Numbered from the stretch's first letter, positions 14,714 through 24,326 are shown. The stretch is 59,768 nucleotides of DNA from Gemmiger_A avium (GCA_019114585.1 DXFE01000087.1:1-59768); one strand, 5' to 3'. Translations and numbers: made by a program. The notes: generated by a model from the sequence alone, not told the origin.

Positions 14714-16252
14714 TCAGCCTGCCGCAAACTGGGTCAGCTGGTTGTTCACCTCCGCCACCAGGGCTTCGGCGCCGTTGGCGTTCAGGGCATCCAGGAATTT
14801 GGGGATATACTCGGCCGGATCCACCGAGCCGGTTTCCAGCGAGGGGGCATATTCGCTGATCACGTTGGTCAGGGCCGCCACCTGGGTCTCCACCGGTACC
14901 GCGTCAAAGGTAAAGCCGTTGTTGGGCGAGATGATGGCGGAATCGTTGTAGGCCTTGAACAGCTCTTCAATGTCGTCGGGGTAGCTGATATCCCACTTCT
15001 GATTGAAGGGGGTGCCGAACTGCCAGCCGTAGGTGTAGTCGTAGCCGTTATCGGTCAGGGTGCCGCCCATGGTCTTGTCCACCTGGTTGTCGCCCACGGC
15101 GCTGTGGTGCGTACCCTCGATGCCGTGGCGGATCAGGGTGCCCACATACTCGTCGGTGTTCAGCAGGTTGATGAACTCCAGCGCCTTCTCGGGATGTTCG
15201 CTGGCCGAAGAGATCGCCAGCAGGCCGCCCATGGCGCTGCGGGTTTCAAACAGGGGGTCCATCAGGGGCACAAAGCCCACGCCGTGGCCGCTGGAGGCGG
15301 TCATGGATTCCGCGGTGCCGGGTGCGTACTGGATAAAGTAGGAGAACAGCGCGCCGTTGTTGAAGTCGTTGTCCCGGTTGGCGGTATCACTGTCGTAGTT
15401 GACCGGATCGCCGCCCAGGTACCCGGCCTGGTTCCAGCCGCGCACGGTCTGGCAGTAGTTCATGTACTCCTCACTGGCGTACTGGTTGAACACCGCCTGG
15501 CCCTTCATATCGGCAAAGTTGCTGAACTGGGGCACCGCGCCCGCGGCGGGCAGCTGGGGATTGCCGGTGAGGGACTCATAGGGGGCCGCCATGGGCCAGG
15601 CGTTGGTCAGGCCGGAAACGCCCACCACGTTTTTGCCCTCGGCTTTGCTCTTGGCCGCCACGGTTTCCAGCACCTTGGTGTAGTCTTCCAGGCTCTTGAC
15701 CGCGCTCATGTCAATGCCGTAGGCCTGGGCCATATCGCTGTTGTAGACGATACCGCCCTGCCAGCCCATCTCCTTGTAGGAGGGCACGCCGTAGATGGAG
15801 CCGTTCACGCGGACGGCGTTCCACTCGGCCTCGGGGATGAACTCCCAGGTTTCCTTGGCGTACTGGGGCAGCAGTTCGGTGATGTCCAGGAACGCGTCCT
15901 TGCCGGTGAACTGCAGGTAATCGGTGGTCCAGTTGGAGGTAAAGCAGATATCGAAGTATTCGCCCGCGTTGATCAGGTTGGGCATCTTCTCCTTGTAGTC
16001 CGGGTTGGCCATGACCTTGTAGTCGATCTCCACCCCGATCTTCTCACGGGTGTACTCGTTCAGCGCCTGGATGACCTTGTCGGTATCAGCCGCCACCGGG
16101 TTGATGGACATATACCAGGTGAGGGTGGTGATATCGCCGTCGCCGGACGGGGCGGAACCGCCGGCGGGAGCCCCGCCGCAGCCCGCCAGCAGACCGGCGG
16201 CCAGCGCGGCGGACACACCCAGCGCCGCCATGCGTTTCATGGTATTTTTCAT
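14714..16252 (-). CDS. ABC transporter solute-binding lipoprotein (oligosaccharide)
   Basis: A 512-residue extracellular binding protein with a lipoprotein signal: basic start, hydrophobic stretch, lipobox LAGC with Cys25. The start has AAGGAGG upstream. After a Gly/Ser-rich linker the mature part matches the LplA/family-1-type sugar-binding proteins of Firmicutes (YDYTYGWQFGTPFNQ region near the C-terminus). It should capture an oligosaccharide and hand it to the two permeases encoded upstream in the same operon. The ATPase is missing, as usual for this transporter class, which shares MsmK-type ATPases. Confidence 0.93.
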   Translation of the reverse strand: MKNTMKRMAALGVSAALAAGLLAGCGGAPAGGSAPSGDGDITTLTWYMSINPVAADTDKVIQALNEYTREKIGVEIDYKVMANPDYKEKMPNLINAGEYFDICFTSNWTTDYLQFTGKDAFLDITELLPQYAKETWEFIPEAEWNAVRVNGSIYGVPSYKEMGWQGGIVYNSDMAQAYGIDMSAVKSLEDYTKVLETVAAKSKAEGKNVVGVSGLTNAWPMAAPYESLTGNPQLPAAGAVPQFSNFADMKGQAVFNQYASEEYMNYCQTVRGWNQAGYLGGDPVNYDSDTANRDNDFNNGALFSYFIQYAPGTAESMTASSGHGVGFVPLMDPLFETRSAMGGLLAISSASEHPEKALEFINLLNTDEYVGTLIRHGIEGTHHSAVGDNQVDKTMGGTLTDNGYDYTYGWQFGTPFNQKWDISYPDDIEELFKAYNDSAIISPNNGFTFDAVPVETQVAALTNVISEYAPSLETGSVDPAEYIPKFLDALNANGAEALVAEVNNQLTQFAAG

Positions 16253-16324
16253 AACGTGCCTCCTTGAAAATGTATATCCTTGTTTATGGCCCGCCCCGGC
16301 GGGACAGACCGGATGAACTGGTTT

Positions 16325-17260
16325 TCAGCCTTTGACGCCGCCCACCGTCAGGCCCTTGACGAAATACTTCTGGAAGAAGGGATAGGCCAGCAGAATGGGC
16401 AGCACCACCAGCACAGTCAGGGCCATGCGGCCGCTGTCGGTGGGGGCGTTGGCGGCCATCTCGGCGTATTCCAGGGCGTTGGCCGAGGACTGCTTCATAA
16501 ACTCCAGGCTGTTCTGCATGCTCCACAGCAGGGTCTGCACCGGGTATTTTTTCTGGTCAATGATGTACAGCATGCCAAGGAACCAGTCGTTCCAGTAGGC
16601 GATGGTGGTGAACATCCCGATGGTGGCCAGGCCCGGCTTGGACAGCGGGGTCACGATGCGGAAAAAGGTTTTGAACTCCCCTGCCCCGTCGATGCGGGCG
16701 GCCTCGATGATCTCCATGGGGATGCTCTTGTAAAAGGTGCGCAGCACGATCACGTAGAACGCATTCAGCGACATGGGAAAGATCAGCGCCCCCAGGCTGT
16801 TGCCCAGGCCCAGGATCTGGGTGTTGACCATGTAGGTGGCCACGATGCCGCCGTTAAACAGCATGGTGAACAGCATCAGCAGGGTGAACAGCCGGTTGTA
16901 GGCGTAGTCCGCCCGGCTGAGCACATAGGCGAACATGGCGGTGATAATCAAACTGAACAGGGTGCCCGCCACCGTGACGAATATGGTGATACCGTAGGAG
17001 CGCACCAGCTGGTCGCCCAGGCGGAAGAAGAAGCGGTAGGCGTCCAGGCTCCACTCGCTGGGGAAGAAGCTGTAGCCGTTCTGGAAGATGCTCTGCTCGC
17101 TGGAAAAGGATACGATCACCACCAGGATCAGCGGCAGCACACAGGCCAGCGCCCAGAGCAGAAAGATCAAGTTCAGGATCCGGTCGGCGCGCCGGGAGAT
17201 GCGGTTGATGGCCAGGTCGCCCTCGCCCTCATCCCGCGGATGTTTTTTGAATGGCAGCAT
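16325..17260 (-). CDS. Sugar ABC transporter permease (LplC/YtcP type)
   Basis: A 311-residue inner-membrane permease with six predicted helices and AAGGAGG before the start. The cytoplasmic EAA loop, which docks the ATPase, is visible as EIIEAARIDGAGEFKTFFRIV. It ends in the family-typical FFQKYFVKGLTVGGVKG. It follows the other permease after 15 bases and precedes the binding protein, forming the transport channel for the oligosaccharide. Confidence 0.94.
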   Translation of the reverse strand: MLPFKKHPRDEGEGDLAINRISRRADRILNLIFLLWALACVLPLILVVIVSFSSEQSIFQNGYSFFPSEWSLDAYRFFFRLGDQLVRSYGITIFVTVAGTLFSLIITAMFAYVLSRADYAYNRLFTLLMLFTMLFNGGIVATYMVNTQILGLGNSLGALIFPMSLNAFYVIVLRTFYKSIPMEIIEAARIDGAGEFKTFFRIVTPLSKPGLATIGMFTTIAYWNDWFLGMLYIIDQKKYPVQTLLWSMQNSLEFMKQSSANALEYAEMAANAPTDSGRMALTVLVVLPILLAYPFFQKYFVKGLTVGGVKG

Positions 17261-17275
17261 GGTGTATCCTCCTTG

Positions 17276-18229
17276 TCAGAACAGGGCGCTGTCCGGCTCG
17301 ATGCGGCGCACCGCCAGGTTGGCGCCCACCACCAGCACAAAGCCCACTACCGACTGGTACAGGCTGGCCGCGGCGGCCATGCCCACGTTGCCGGTTTCTT
17401 TCAGGGCCCGGTACACATAGGTATCAATGACCTGGGTGACCGGATACAGCGGGCCGGAATTGCGGGGAAGCTGGAAGAACAGACCAAAGTCGGCGTAGAA
17501 GATGCGCCCGATGGCCAGGATGGTCAGCACGATCATCATGGGTTTCAGGCAGGGCAGGGTGATCCGGCGGATCTGCTGCCATTTGGTGGCGCCGTCGATG
17601 ATGGCGGCTTCGTAGTAATCGTTGGAGATGCCGGTGAGGGTGCTGATATACATAACGGTGGAGTAGCCCACGGTTTTCCAGATCTGGAAGAAGGTCAGGA
17701 TCAGGGGCCATTTGCCCGGCTCGGAATACCAGTTGACCCCGGCAAAGCCGAAGTAGGCCAGCAGGTGGTTGAACAGGCCGTCGTCCACGCTGAACAGCGA
17801 GAAAGCCATGAAGGAAACCACCACCCAGGACAGAAAGTACGGCGCCATGAAGATGGTCTGGTAGACCTTGGCCCGCCGCTTGCGCAGCAGTTCGCTCAGA
17901 CCGATGGCCATGGATACCGCCAGCACCAGATCCAGCAGGATGAACAGCGCGTTGTACAGGATGGTGTTTCGGGTGATGACCCAGGCGTCGGAGGTTTTGA
18001 ACAGGAACTCAAAGTTCCGCAAAGCCACCCAGTCGCTGCCGAAGATGCCCTTGGGCACGCTGAACCGCTTGAACGCCAGCAGCAGGCCGGACATGGGCAG
18101 ATACCGGAACAGGAACATTACCACCAGCGCCGGCAGCGCCATGATGGTAAGGGGAAGATTTTTGCGGAATGTTTTCAGAAAGCCTTGTTTTCTGCACACG
18201 GTGCCTGTGCAGGGGGCGGATCGTTTCAT
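17276..18229 (-). CDS. Sugar ABC transporter permease (LplB/YteP type)
   Basis: A 317-residue permease, first gene of the minus-strand operon, start preceded by GAGGAGG. Six hydrophobic helices and the EAA loop (YYEAAIIDGATKWQQIRRITLP) are visible. LplB/LplC pairs of this type commonly sit beside YesM/YesN-type two-component systems, as here, where the regulator genes diverge from this start. Confidence 0.94.
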   Translation of the reverse strand: MKRSAPCTGTVCRKQGFLKTFRKNLPLTIMALPALVVMFLFRYLPMSGLLLAFKRFSVPKGIFGSDWVALRNFEFLFKTSDAWVITRNTILYNALFILLDLVLAVSMAIGLSELLRKRRAKVYQTIFMAPYFLSWVVVSFMAFSLFSVDDGLFNHLLAYFGFAGVNWYSEPGKWPLILTFFQIWKTVGYSTVMYISTLTGISNDYYEAAIIDGATKWQQIRRITLPCLKPMMIVLTILAIGRIFYADFGLFFQLPRNSGPLYPVTQVIDTYVYRALKETGNVGMAAAASLYQSVVGFVLVVGANLAVRRIEPDSALF

Positions 18230-18282
18230 GCGGCGCTCCTCCTCACGGCGGCGTTTCGCTGCCGGGTTTTCGTTCTGGCATT

Positions 18283-18312
18283 ATTATAAACGCCGCCCTT
18301 GCCCCGCCACAA
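18283..18312 (-). promoter_or_regulatory. Promoter for ABC-sulfatase operon
   Basis: On the minus strand TTGTGG (18307-18312) and a perfect TATAAT (18283-18288) are separated by 18 bases, about 55 bases before the first permease gene. The intergenic region of about 250 bases is shared with the divergent regulator promoter; the response regulator may bind here, but no repeated half-sites were identified with certainty. Confidence 0.68.
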
Positions 18313-18423
18313 CGCTACAATTTTCACATAGGGTGCACTTTTTTTAGATGCGCCTTTTTCACAACAAATTTCTCCACCCCACCCAAAATTTTGCCACAAA
18401 TGTATGTACCTGTGCAAAAAATA

Positions 18424-18432
18424 TGCTATACT
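18424..18432 (+). promoter_or_regulatory. Extended -10 promoter for two-component genes
   Basis: TGCTATACT (extended -10) lies 50 bases before the response-regulator start. There is no convincing -35; the upstream sequence is A/T-rich. Confidence 0.6.
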
Positions 18433-18481
18433 GGGGGCCAACGGCCGGCTATCGGCCCACACCGGGAAAGGAGATCCGCCC

Positions 18482-19552
18482 ATGAAGATTCTGCTTGTAG
18501 ACGACGATCCCCTGGCGCTGGAGGGCATCCAGCGCATGCTGCACTGGGAAGCCTTCGGCGGCGAACTGGCAGGCTGCGCCGCCAGCGGCGAGGAGGCCCT
18601 GGCCCTGCTGGAGAGCGAACGCTCCGACGTGGTGATCTCGGATATCCGGATGCCCGGCATGGACGGGCTGGACCTGGCCCGGCATATTTACGAGCACTGC
18701 CCCCACACCCGGATGATCCTGATCAGCGGTCACGGGGAGTTCAGCTACGCCCAGCGCGCCCTGCAATACCAGGTGACCGATTACCTGCTCAAGCCCATCA
18801 CCCGGGCCAAGCTGAACAGCCTGGAGGAGCGGCTGGCCGCCATCCAGAAAGAGCTTACCGCCGATGTGCCGCCCTGGTACGCCTGCGACGAGGAACTGCG
18901 CAACCGGGTGGGCCAGGCGCTGCGCAAGGGCGACATGGCCGCCATTGGTGAGCTGCTGATCCAGCCGGATGTGTTCCGGGCGCTGTGCAGCCGGCGGGAT
19001 GTACTGGGCATCCAGCTGCTGAACTATCTGTTCCTCTATCAGGAAGAGCTGGGCAAGGACCGGGACTCGCTGGACGCGCTGCGCCAGGAGGCCATGGCCG
19101 AATACTGGGCCCTCACCTCCGCCGGGGAACGGCGGGCCTATCTGGCCGCCCGGTACTACGACCTGATGGAGTACGCTGAAGCCCGCAAGGGCGAATACGC
19201 CAACCCCATCGTGCGCTACTGCCTGCAGGCCATTGAGGAAAACTTCTCCGATTCCAACTTCAACGTTTCCAACCTGGCGGACACGCTGCATCTTTCCCTG
19301 TCCTACCTGAGTACCGTGTTCAAAAACACCACCGGCCAGAACGTGAGCAGCTATCTTTCCGCCCGGCGGCTGCGCCAGTCCCAGCAGCTGCTGCGGGACC
19401 CCTCCATCCCCATCCGGGAGGTGTGCTTTCTGTGCGGGTATGACGATCCCCGCTACTTTGCCAAGCTGTTCAAGAAGCACGCGGGCATGACGCCCAGCGA
19501 GTTCCGCAACCTGTATGCAGCCGGGCCGCTGCCGGCGGAGGACCCCTCATGA
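18482..19552 (+). CDS. YesN-type response regulator with AraC-family DNA-binding domain
   Basis: A 356-residue protein starting at ATG 18482 behind AAAGGAGA. The receiver domain (1-120) has the acidic pocket VDDD, phosphorylation site Asp54 (SDIRMPGMDG) and LLKP. A helical linker of about 130 residues follows, then two AraC helix-turn-helices from about residue 245 (NVSNLADTLHLSLSYLSTVFK, then FLCGYDDPRYFAKLFKKHAG). It should activate the divergent transporter operon and possibly the fucosidase when its substrate is sensed. The kinase gene overlaps its end. Confidence 0.94.
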   Translation: MKILLVDDDPLALEGIQRMLHWEAFGGELAGCAASGEEALALLESERSDVVISDIRMPGMDGLDLARHIYEHCPHTRMILISGHGEFSYAQRALQYQVTDYLLKPITRAKLNSLEERLAAIQKELTADVPPWYACDEELRNRVGQALRKGDMAAIGELLIQPDVFRALCSRRDVLGIQLLNYLFLYQEELGKDRDSLDALRQEAMAEYWALTSAGERRAYLAARYYDLMEYAEARKGEYANPIVRYCLQAIEENFSDSNFNVSNLADTLHLSLSYLSTVFKNTTGQNVSSYLSARRLRQSQQLLRDPSIPIREVCFLCGYDDPRYFAKLFKKHAGMTPSEFRNLYAAGPLPAEDPS

Positions 19553-21315
19553 GCATCACCAAACGCACCTTTTTAAGCATCGGCGGGCTGTTCTGCCTGG
19601 TGCTGCTGGCGCTGAATGCCGCCACCTATCTGCTGTTCCGCCAGTCCATCACCCGGCAGCTGATCACCTCCCAGGAGGCGGTGACCGAAGCCAACGTTCA
19701 GCTGAGCCATGTGTTCACCCAGACCACCGACAAGCTGATCTATCAGTATACCAGCGACACGGAACTGGGCGAACTGCTCAGCCGTCCGGTGGGGCGGGAC
19801 GAACTGGAGGACCTGAACACCAAATCCCTGCTCAACAGCCGGATGACCTACCACCTGAACGCGGAGAATCTGCTGACCAACAACGGGTTCCGGATGGAGC
19901 TGTATCTGGACCCGGCTTTGCCGGTAAGCGGCCTGTTCACCCCGGAAAACACCATTCTCAACGTGAGCCGGGTTTTCAGCGGCGACACCGTGGCCGATAC
20001 CGAATGGTACCGCACCGTGCGGGGCAGCACCCAGGGCCGGTATGTATTTCTGGATGAGACCCGCCAGCGGCTCTGCTTTGCTTTCAAGCTGCAGAACAGC
20101 GCCTACGCCGGCGCCCACCGCAAGGCGGGGCTGGGGGTACTGCTGGGCAGCCTGCCGCTGGACCGGCTGCCCAACCTGCTGTCTATCTTCCCCCTCACCG
20201 AACACAGCGGCTTTCTGCTGCTGAACCGGCAGGGGCGGCAGGTATTCTGCTCGGAGAATCTGGACGGGCTGCCGATGGATGCCGCCCTGCCCCTGTCCGG
20301 CGAGACCAGCACCCGGCTGGATCTGGGCGGGCAGCGGTTTCTGGGCACCGCCGCCAACCTGGAATCGGGGCTGCGGCTGGTGTTTCTGACCCCGTATTCC
20401 GACATTACCGGGCAGGTGTGGGGGATGATGTCCCCCTATCTGCTCTGCTCGGCGGTGTTTCTGGCGCTGGGTGTGCTGGTGGCACTGGGGCTGTCGGCGC
20501 AGGTGTCCCGGCCGGTGGTGCAGTTCACCCGCAAGCTGGAGGCCATCCGGGATACCCGCAGCGTCCGCCCGGAGACCTTTGCCCCCCAGGGCCCCCGGGA
20601 GATCCGGCAGCTGAACCGCAGTTTCGGGGAGCTGATCGGCCGGGTCAACGCCCTGATTGAAGAGGTGACCCGCAAGGAGGATCAGCGCCGGGAAAGCGAG
20701 CTGCGGGCCCTGCAGGCCCAGATCAACCCCCATTTCATGCTCAACGCCATGAACGCGGTGAACTATATGGCGCTGGCCCGGGGTGAGGACGACATCGCCG
20801 CCACGGTGGACTCCATTGCCAGCCTGATGCGGTACAGCATTACTGAGCCGGACCGGCTGGTGACCATGAGCACCGAACTGGACAATATCCGGGAATACAT
20901 TGCGGTGTATGTGCTGCGGTTCCGCCAGGATATCCGGCTGGAGGTGCTGCCCGGGCTGGACCCGGCCCAGGTGGTGATCCCCAAATTCACCCTGCAGCCG
21001 CTGGTGGAAAACTCGATCCGGCACGGTATCACCCGCCAGGACCCGGGCATCGTGATCCGCATCCGGGCTGTGGAAACCGACGGCGGCGTCTGCGTCGAGG
21101 TGACCGACACCGGCCGGGGTGCGGACGCGGCGCTGCTCAACGACTATCTGGATTACCGGCAGGTGGATCTGAAGGTGACCCACGGGTTCGGTATCCGCAA
21201 CGTGAACGAACGGCTGCAGCTGCGGTTTGGCCCCGGCAGCCATCTGCGGTACGCCAACTACGAGGGCGGCCGCCTGCTGGCCCGGCTGACCCTGCCCGGC
21301 AGCGGCCCGGCCTGA
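19549..21315 (+). CDS. YesM-type sensor histidine kinase
   Basis: A 588-residue membrane kinase whose ATG overlaps the regulator stop by four bases. Two membrane helices (about 10-32 and 300-322) bracket an extracytoplasmic sensor of about 265 residues. A HAMP-like segment follows, then the HisKA-type region of the LytS/YesM family with phospho-acceptor His395 in INPHFMLNAMNAVNYM. The ATP-binding N box is LVENSIRHG and the G box is in DTGRGAD. It likely senses the imported glycan or its binding-protein complex and phosphorylates the neighbouring regulator. Confidence 0.93.
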   Translation: MSITKRTFLSIGGLFCLVLLALNAATYLLFRQSITRQLITSQEAVTEANVQLSHVFTQTTDKLIYQYTSDTELGELLSRPVGRDELEDLNTKSLLNSRMTYHLNAENLLTNNGFRMELYLDPALPVSGLFTPENTILNVSRVFSGDTVADTEWYRTVRGSTQGRYVFLDETRQRLCFAFKLQNSAYAGAHRKAGLGVLLGSLPLDRLPNLLSIFPLTEHSGFLLLNRQGRQVFCSENLDGLPMDAALPLSGETSTRLDLGGQRFLGTAANLESGLRLVFLTPYSDITGQVWGMMSPYLLCSAVFLALGVLVALGLSAQVSRPVVQFTRKLEAIRDTRSVRPETFAPQGPREIRQLNRSFGELIGRVNALIEEVTRKEDQRRESELRALQAQINPHFMLNAMNAVNYMALARGEDDIAATVDSIASLMRYSITEPDRLVTMSTELDNIREYIAVYVLRFRQDIRLEVLPGLDPAQVVIPKFTLQPLVENSIRHGITRQDPGIVIRIRAVETDGGVCVEVTDTGRGADAALLNDYLDYRQVDLKVTHGFGIRNVNERLQLRFGPGSHLRYANYEGGRLLARLTLPGSGPA

Positions 21316-21356
21316 CCGGCAAAAAAATTTGCACCGGATACAAAACAATTCCCCCT

Positions 21357-21384
21357 TTGCGGCGGCGGGTTTCTCCCGTATAGT
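21357..21384 (+). promoter_or_regulatory. Promoter of the fucosidase gene
   Basis: TTGCGG at 21357-21362 and TATAGT at 21379-21384 are separated by 16 bases, 44 bases before the start codon. This gives the fucosidase a promoter separate from the two-component genes. Confidence 0.6.
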
Positions 21385-21427
21385 AAAAGCAGAAAAAACA
21401 CCCGCTGTACGAAAGGATTCCACGGCC

Positions 21428-22789
21428 ATGAAACAACCCATCGTTGCCAACGGCGTACACAACTATACCCCGCCGGAAGAATACGTACCGCCCCGGTCCG
21501 ACCGGGTGCGGGAGCATCTGGACTGGTTCATGGGGCTCAAGCTGGGCTTCATGATGCACTGGGCGCCCGGCTGCCAGCTGGGCACCTACGAAAGCTGGCC
21601 CCTGAGCGACGGCGACGCCGCCTGGAGCCAGGAGGATTTTACCTGGGCGGACCCGGAAACCTGCAAGCGCCAGTACCGGGAGGCCAACCGCACCTTCAAT
21701 CCGGTCAAGTTTGACCCGGCCGGCTGGGCAAAACTGGCCCGGGAGTGCGGTTTCAAGTACCTGCTGTTCACCACCAAGCACCACGACGGGTTCTGCATGT
21801 TCGATACGCAGACAACCGACTACAAGATCACCGCGCCGGACTGCCCGTTCCACACCCATCCCGACGCGGACGTGGTGGGGGCGCTGTACCGGGAGTTCCG
21901 GCGGCAGGGGCTGGCCATCTCCACCTATTTTTCCAAGCCGGACTGGAACAACCCCTTCTACTGGGCGCCGCAGTTCGGCCCCGCCCCCACCCGCAACGTG
22001 AACTACGATGTACAGGAGCACCCCGAGCTGTGGGAGCAGTATGTGCAGTTCACCCACGAGCAGATCCGGGAACTGGGCACCCGCTACGGCAAGATCGATG
22101 TGCTCTGGCTGGACGGCGGCTGGGTGCGTCCCGACAACCAGGGGCAGGACATCCGCCTGGGTGAGATCGTGGAAGAACTGCGCGCCGGCCCACAGCCCCA
22201 TCTGATCGTATGCGACCGCACCTGCGGCGGCGAACACGAAAACTTCATCACACCGGAAAAGACCATACCGGACACCGCCCTCTCCGTTCCCTGGGAGACC
22301 TGCACCACAGTGGGCGACAAATTCTCGTTCCACTACACCGACCGGTTCAAGAGCGGCCGGGAACTGGTGCATCTTCTGCTGGAGGTGGTGTGCAAGGGCG
22401 GCAACCTGGCGCTGAATCTGGCTCCCCAGCCCGACGGTGCATTGCCCGCCCCCGCGGTGCGTTCCTTGCGGGAGATGGGCGCCTGGCTGACCGCTTTCGG
22501 CGAGGGGATCTACGGCACCCGCATCTGTGCGCCCTACTTCACCGGCCGGCTGTGCTATACCCAGAAAGACGGCGCCATCTTTGCGTTCTACCGGTACGAC
22601 GAGGTCCCCCGCCTGCCGGACCGTCTCACCCTGCGCACCGACCGGCCCATCGCCCAGGTATTCTGCATGCGCACCCGCAAACCGGTACGGTTCCGCACCA
22701 CCGAAGAAGGGCTTGTGCTGGATCTGCAGGAACTGCCCATGGGCGGCGCGTTCTACGCCGAAGGGTTCCGCCTGCTTCCGGCTGAATAA
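21428..22789 (+). CDS. Alpha-L-fucosidase (GH29)
   Basis: A 453-residue GH29 enzyme starting at ATG 21428 behind AAAGGA. The family core is clear: FGM-type start (GLKLGFMMHWAP), CGFKYLLFTTKHHDGFCMFDT, and the nucleophile Asp229 in DVLWLDGGWV. KGGNLALNLAPQPDG near the C-terminus is also typical. It removes terminal alpha-L-fucose. There is no signal peptide or carbohydrate-binding module, so it acts on imported oligosaccharides. The linkage preference (1,2/1,3/1,4) is not readable. It closes the locus with the sulfatase and transporter across the shared regulators. Confidence 0.93.
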   Translation: MKQPIVANGVHNYTPPEEYVPPRSDRVREHLDWFMGLKLGFMMHWAPGCQLGTYESWPLSDGDAAWSQEDFTWADPETCKRQYREANRTFNPVKFDPAGWAKLARECGFKYLLFTTKHHDGFCMFDTQTTDYKITAPDCPFHTHPDADVVGALYREFRRQGLAISTYFSKPDWNNPFYWAPQFGPAPTRNVNYDVQEHPELWEQYVQFTHEQIRELGTRYGKIDVLWLDGGWVRPDNQGQDIRLGEIVEELRAGPQPHLIVCDRTCGGEHENFITPEKTIPDTALSVPWETCTTVGDKFSFHYTDRFKSGRELVHLLLEVVCKGGNLALNLAPQPDGALPAPAVRSLREMGAWLTAFGEGIYGTRICAPYFTGRLCYTQKDGAIFAFYRYDEVPRLPDRLTLRTDRPIAQVFCMRTRKPVRFRTTEEGLVLDLQELPMGGAFYAEGFRLLPAE

Positions 22790-22821
22790 ACGTTTTCTTT
22801 TCCTCCTCCTTTTTTGATAAC

Positions 22822-22885
22822 GCAAAAGCCTCCCTGCCGGAGGGACAGTCTGCCGCTGTTCCCCCGCTGACAGGGAGGCTTTTGC
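22822..22885. terminator. Bidirectional terminator with a large branched loop
   Basis: GCAAAAGCCTCCCTG (22822-22836) pairs perfectly with CAGGGAGGCTTTTGC (22871-22885). The 34-base loop can itself fold (GGGACAG with CTGTTCCC). It separates the converging fucosidase and rodA genes. Confidence 0.82.
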
Positions 22886-22902
22886 CGTTGTTGTTCAGAA
22901 AA

Positions 22903-24099
22903 TCAGCGCCCGCTGCGCCAGCTGTACCGGCTGTTTCTGTATACGCTGAGCACCAGCCCCACGCAGATATACAGCATCAGCACGCTGCTGCCGCCCGCCG
23001 AGAAGAAGGGCAGGGTCACGCCGATGACCGGCAGCAGCATCAGGTTCATACCCAGATTGATGATCAGCTGGAACGCGATGGCGGCAAAAACGCCCACGCA
23101 CAGGTAAGTACCCATCCGCTGGCCGCTGTTGGCCCCGATGGCCAGGGTGCGGATGGCGATGGCAAACAGCACCCCCAGCACGATCAGGCAGCCCACAAAA
23201 CCGATGCTCTCGGCCATGTAGCTGAACACAAAGTCGTTTTCCGAACGGGGTACATAGGTGTGGGCATCGCTGAACAGCCCCCGCCCGAAGATCCGCCCCG
23301 CGCCGATGGCGTTGCGGCCGTACTTCTGCTGCAGGATCACGTCTTTATATACCGGGTTGTCGGGATCAAGCAGGCTCATGATCCGGTCCATCTGATAGCC
23401 CTGCAAAAGATCCGGGAAGAAAAAGATCACGCCCAGAAGCCCCGACACCGCCAGGCCGATCCCGGCGCTGATATATTTCCAGGACAGCCCGGCACTGAAC
23501 AGCATCATGGCGCCGATGGCCGCAAATACGATCGCGGTGCCATCGTCACCCTGAATGTGCACAGTCAGCACCGGCGCCCCCATATGGGCCAGCAGCCCCA
23601 GCAGCTGTTTGGGCTCGTTGATGCGCTCCCGCACATTGTCCAGGTGCATGGCAAAAGTAAGCATAAAGCTGATCTTGGCCAGCTCGGTGGGCTGCAGGCT
23701 GATGCCGCCCGGCAGCAGGATCCAACTGTAGTTCTGGGTGTTGGAGGGGGCGTAGCCGATGGTGAAACCGGCAATATCCACATTGTGGAACACCAGGGTC
23801 AGCAGCACCAGAAACCAGGTCACCGACACATGCAGCGGCCACAGCCGGGCCAGGGTCTGGTAGTCCAGGTAGGACAAAAACACCGCGCAGCCCAGGCCCA
23901 GGACAAAGGCGCCCGCCTGCACCACCGCGTATTTGTACCCGCCCAGGCCCCGGGCCCCGGTGAGAGAATCGTAGCTGAAGCCCCCCGCGTAATAGCGGCC
24001 CACCGAGATCAGTACGATCACGGCAAAGATCGAGCAGGCCATGCAGAGGAACAGATAGGTTTTATCGGTTGTTTTCAGATAATTGCGCACCGCTTTCAT
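22903..24099 (-). CDS. rodA: RodA/FtsW-family peptidoglycan glycosyltransferase
   Basis: A 398-residue SEDS polymerase with about ten membrane helices. ATG at 24099 is chosen because AAGGAG lies eight bases upstream; a longer in-frame start would pass through it. The family signature is near the C-terminus (NLGMNLMLLPVIGVTLPFFS followed by AGGSS). It polymerises lipid II strands for side-wall growth, with a class B PBP not present here. RodA is preferred over FtsW because no division genes lie nearby, but sequence alone does not settle this. Confidence 0.88.
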   Translation of the reverse strand: MKAVRNYLKTTDKTYLFLCMACSIFAVIVLISVGRYYAGGFSYDSLTGARGLGGYKYAVVQAGAFVLGLGCAVFLSYLDYQTLARLWPLHVSVTWFLVLLTLVFHNVDIAGFTIGYAPSNTQNYSWILLPGGISLQPTELAKISFMLTFAMHLDNVRERINEPKQLLGLLAHMGAPVLTVHIQGDDGTAIVFAAIGAMMLFSAGLSWKYISAGIGLAVSGLLGVIFFFPDLLQGYQMDRIMSLLDPDNPVYKDVILQQKYGRNAIGAGRIFGRGLFSDAHTYVPRSENDFVFSYMAESIGFVGCLIVLGVLFAIAIRTLAIGANSGQRMGTYLCVGVFAAIAFQLIINLGMNLMLLPVIGVTLPFFSAGGSSVLMLYICVGLVLSVYRNSRYSWRSGR

Positions 24100-24182
24100 G
24101 CTGTGTCTCCTTATCAATCAAACCGGCCGGACTGTGCCCGGCGCGGCAAAAGCCGGTTTTGCCCCAAAGGGCATATGTAGGT

Positions 24183-24191
24183 ATTATAGCA
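24183..24191 (-). promoter_or_regulatory. Extended -10 promoter for rodA
   Basis: On the minus strand this reads TGCTATAAT, a perfect extended -10, about 84 bases before the rodA start. The -35 is weak. Confidence 0.6.
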
Positions 24192-24223
24192 TACCCGCCC
24201 GCAAAATGGTATGCCCGGGCGGA

Positions 24224-24252
24224 TTGCAGTTTCCCTCGGATTATACTATAAT
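24224..24252 (+). promoter_or_regulatory. tsaE-tsaB promoter
   Basis: TTGCAG at 24224-24229 and a perfect TATAAT at 24247-24252 are separated by 17 bases, 75 bases before the tsaE start. Confidence 0.75.
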
Positions 24253-24326
24253 AGTTGAAGTTTACACACCTTATATACGAGGCAGGCCGCCCGGATGTGA
24301 CAGCGGGCGGCGGCAAGGAGGGGCAC

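Noticed and set aside
14693..18289. Long plus-strand frames opposite the sugar ABC operon
   Set aside because: The translated products are His/Gln/Gly-rich mirror images of the real genes, with no ribosome sites; the minus-strand genes are certain.
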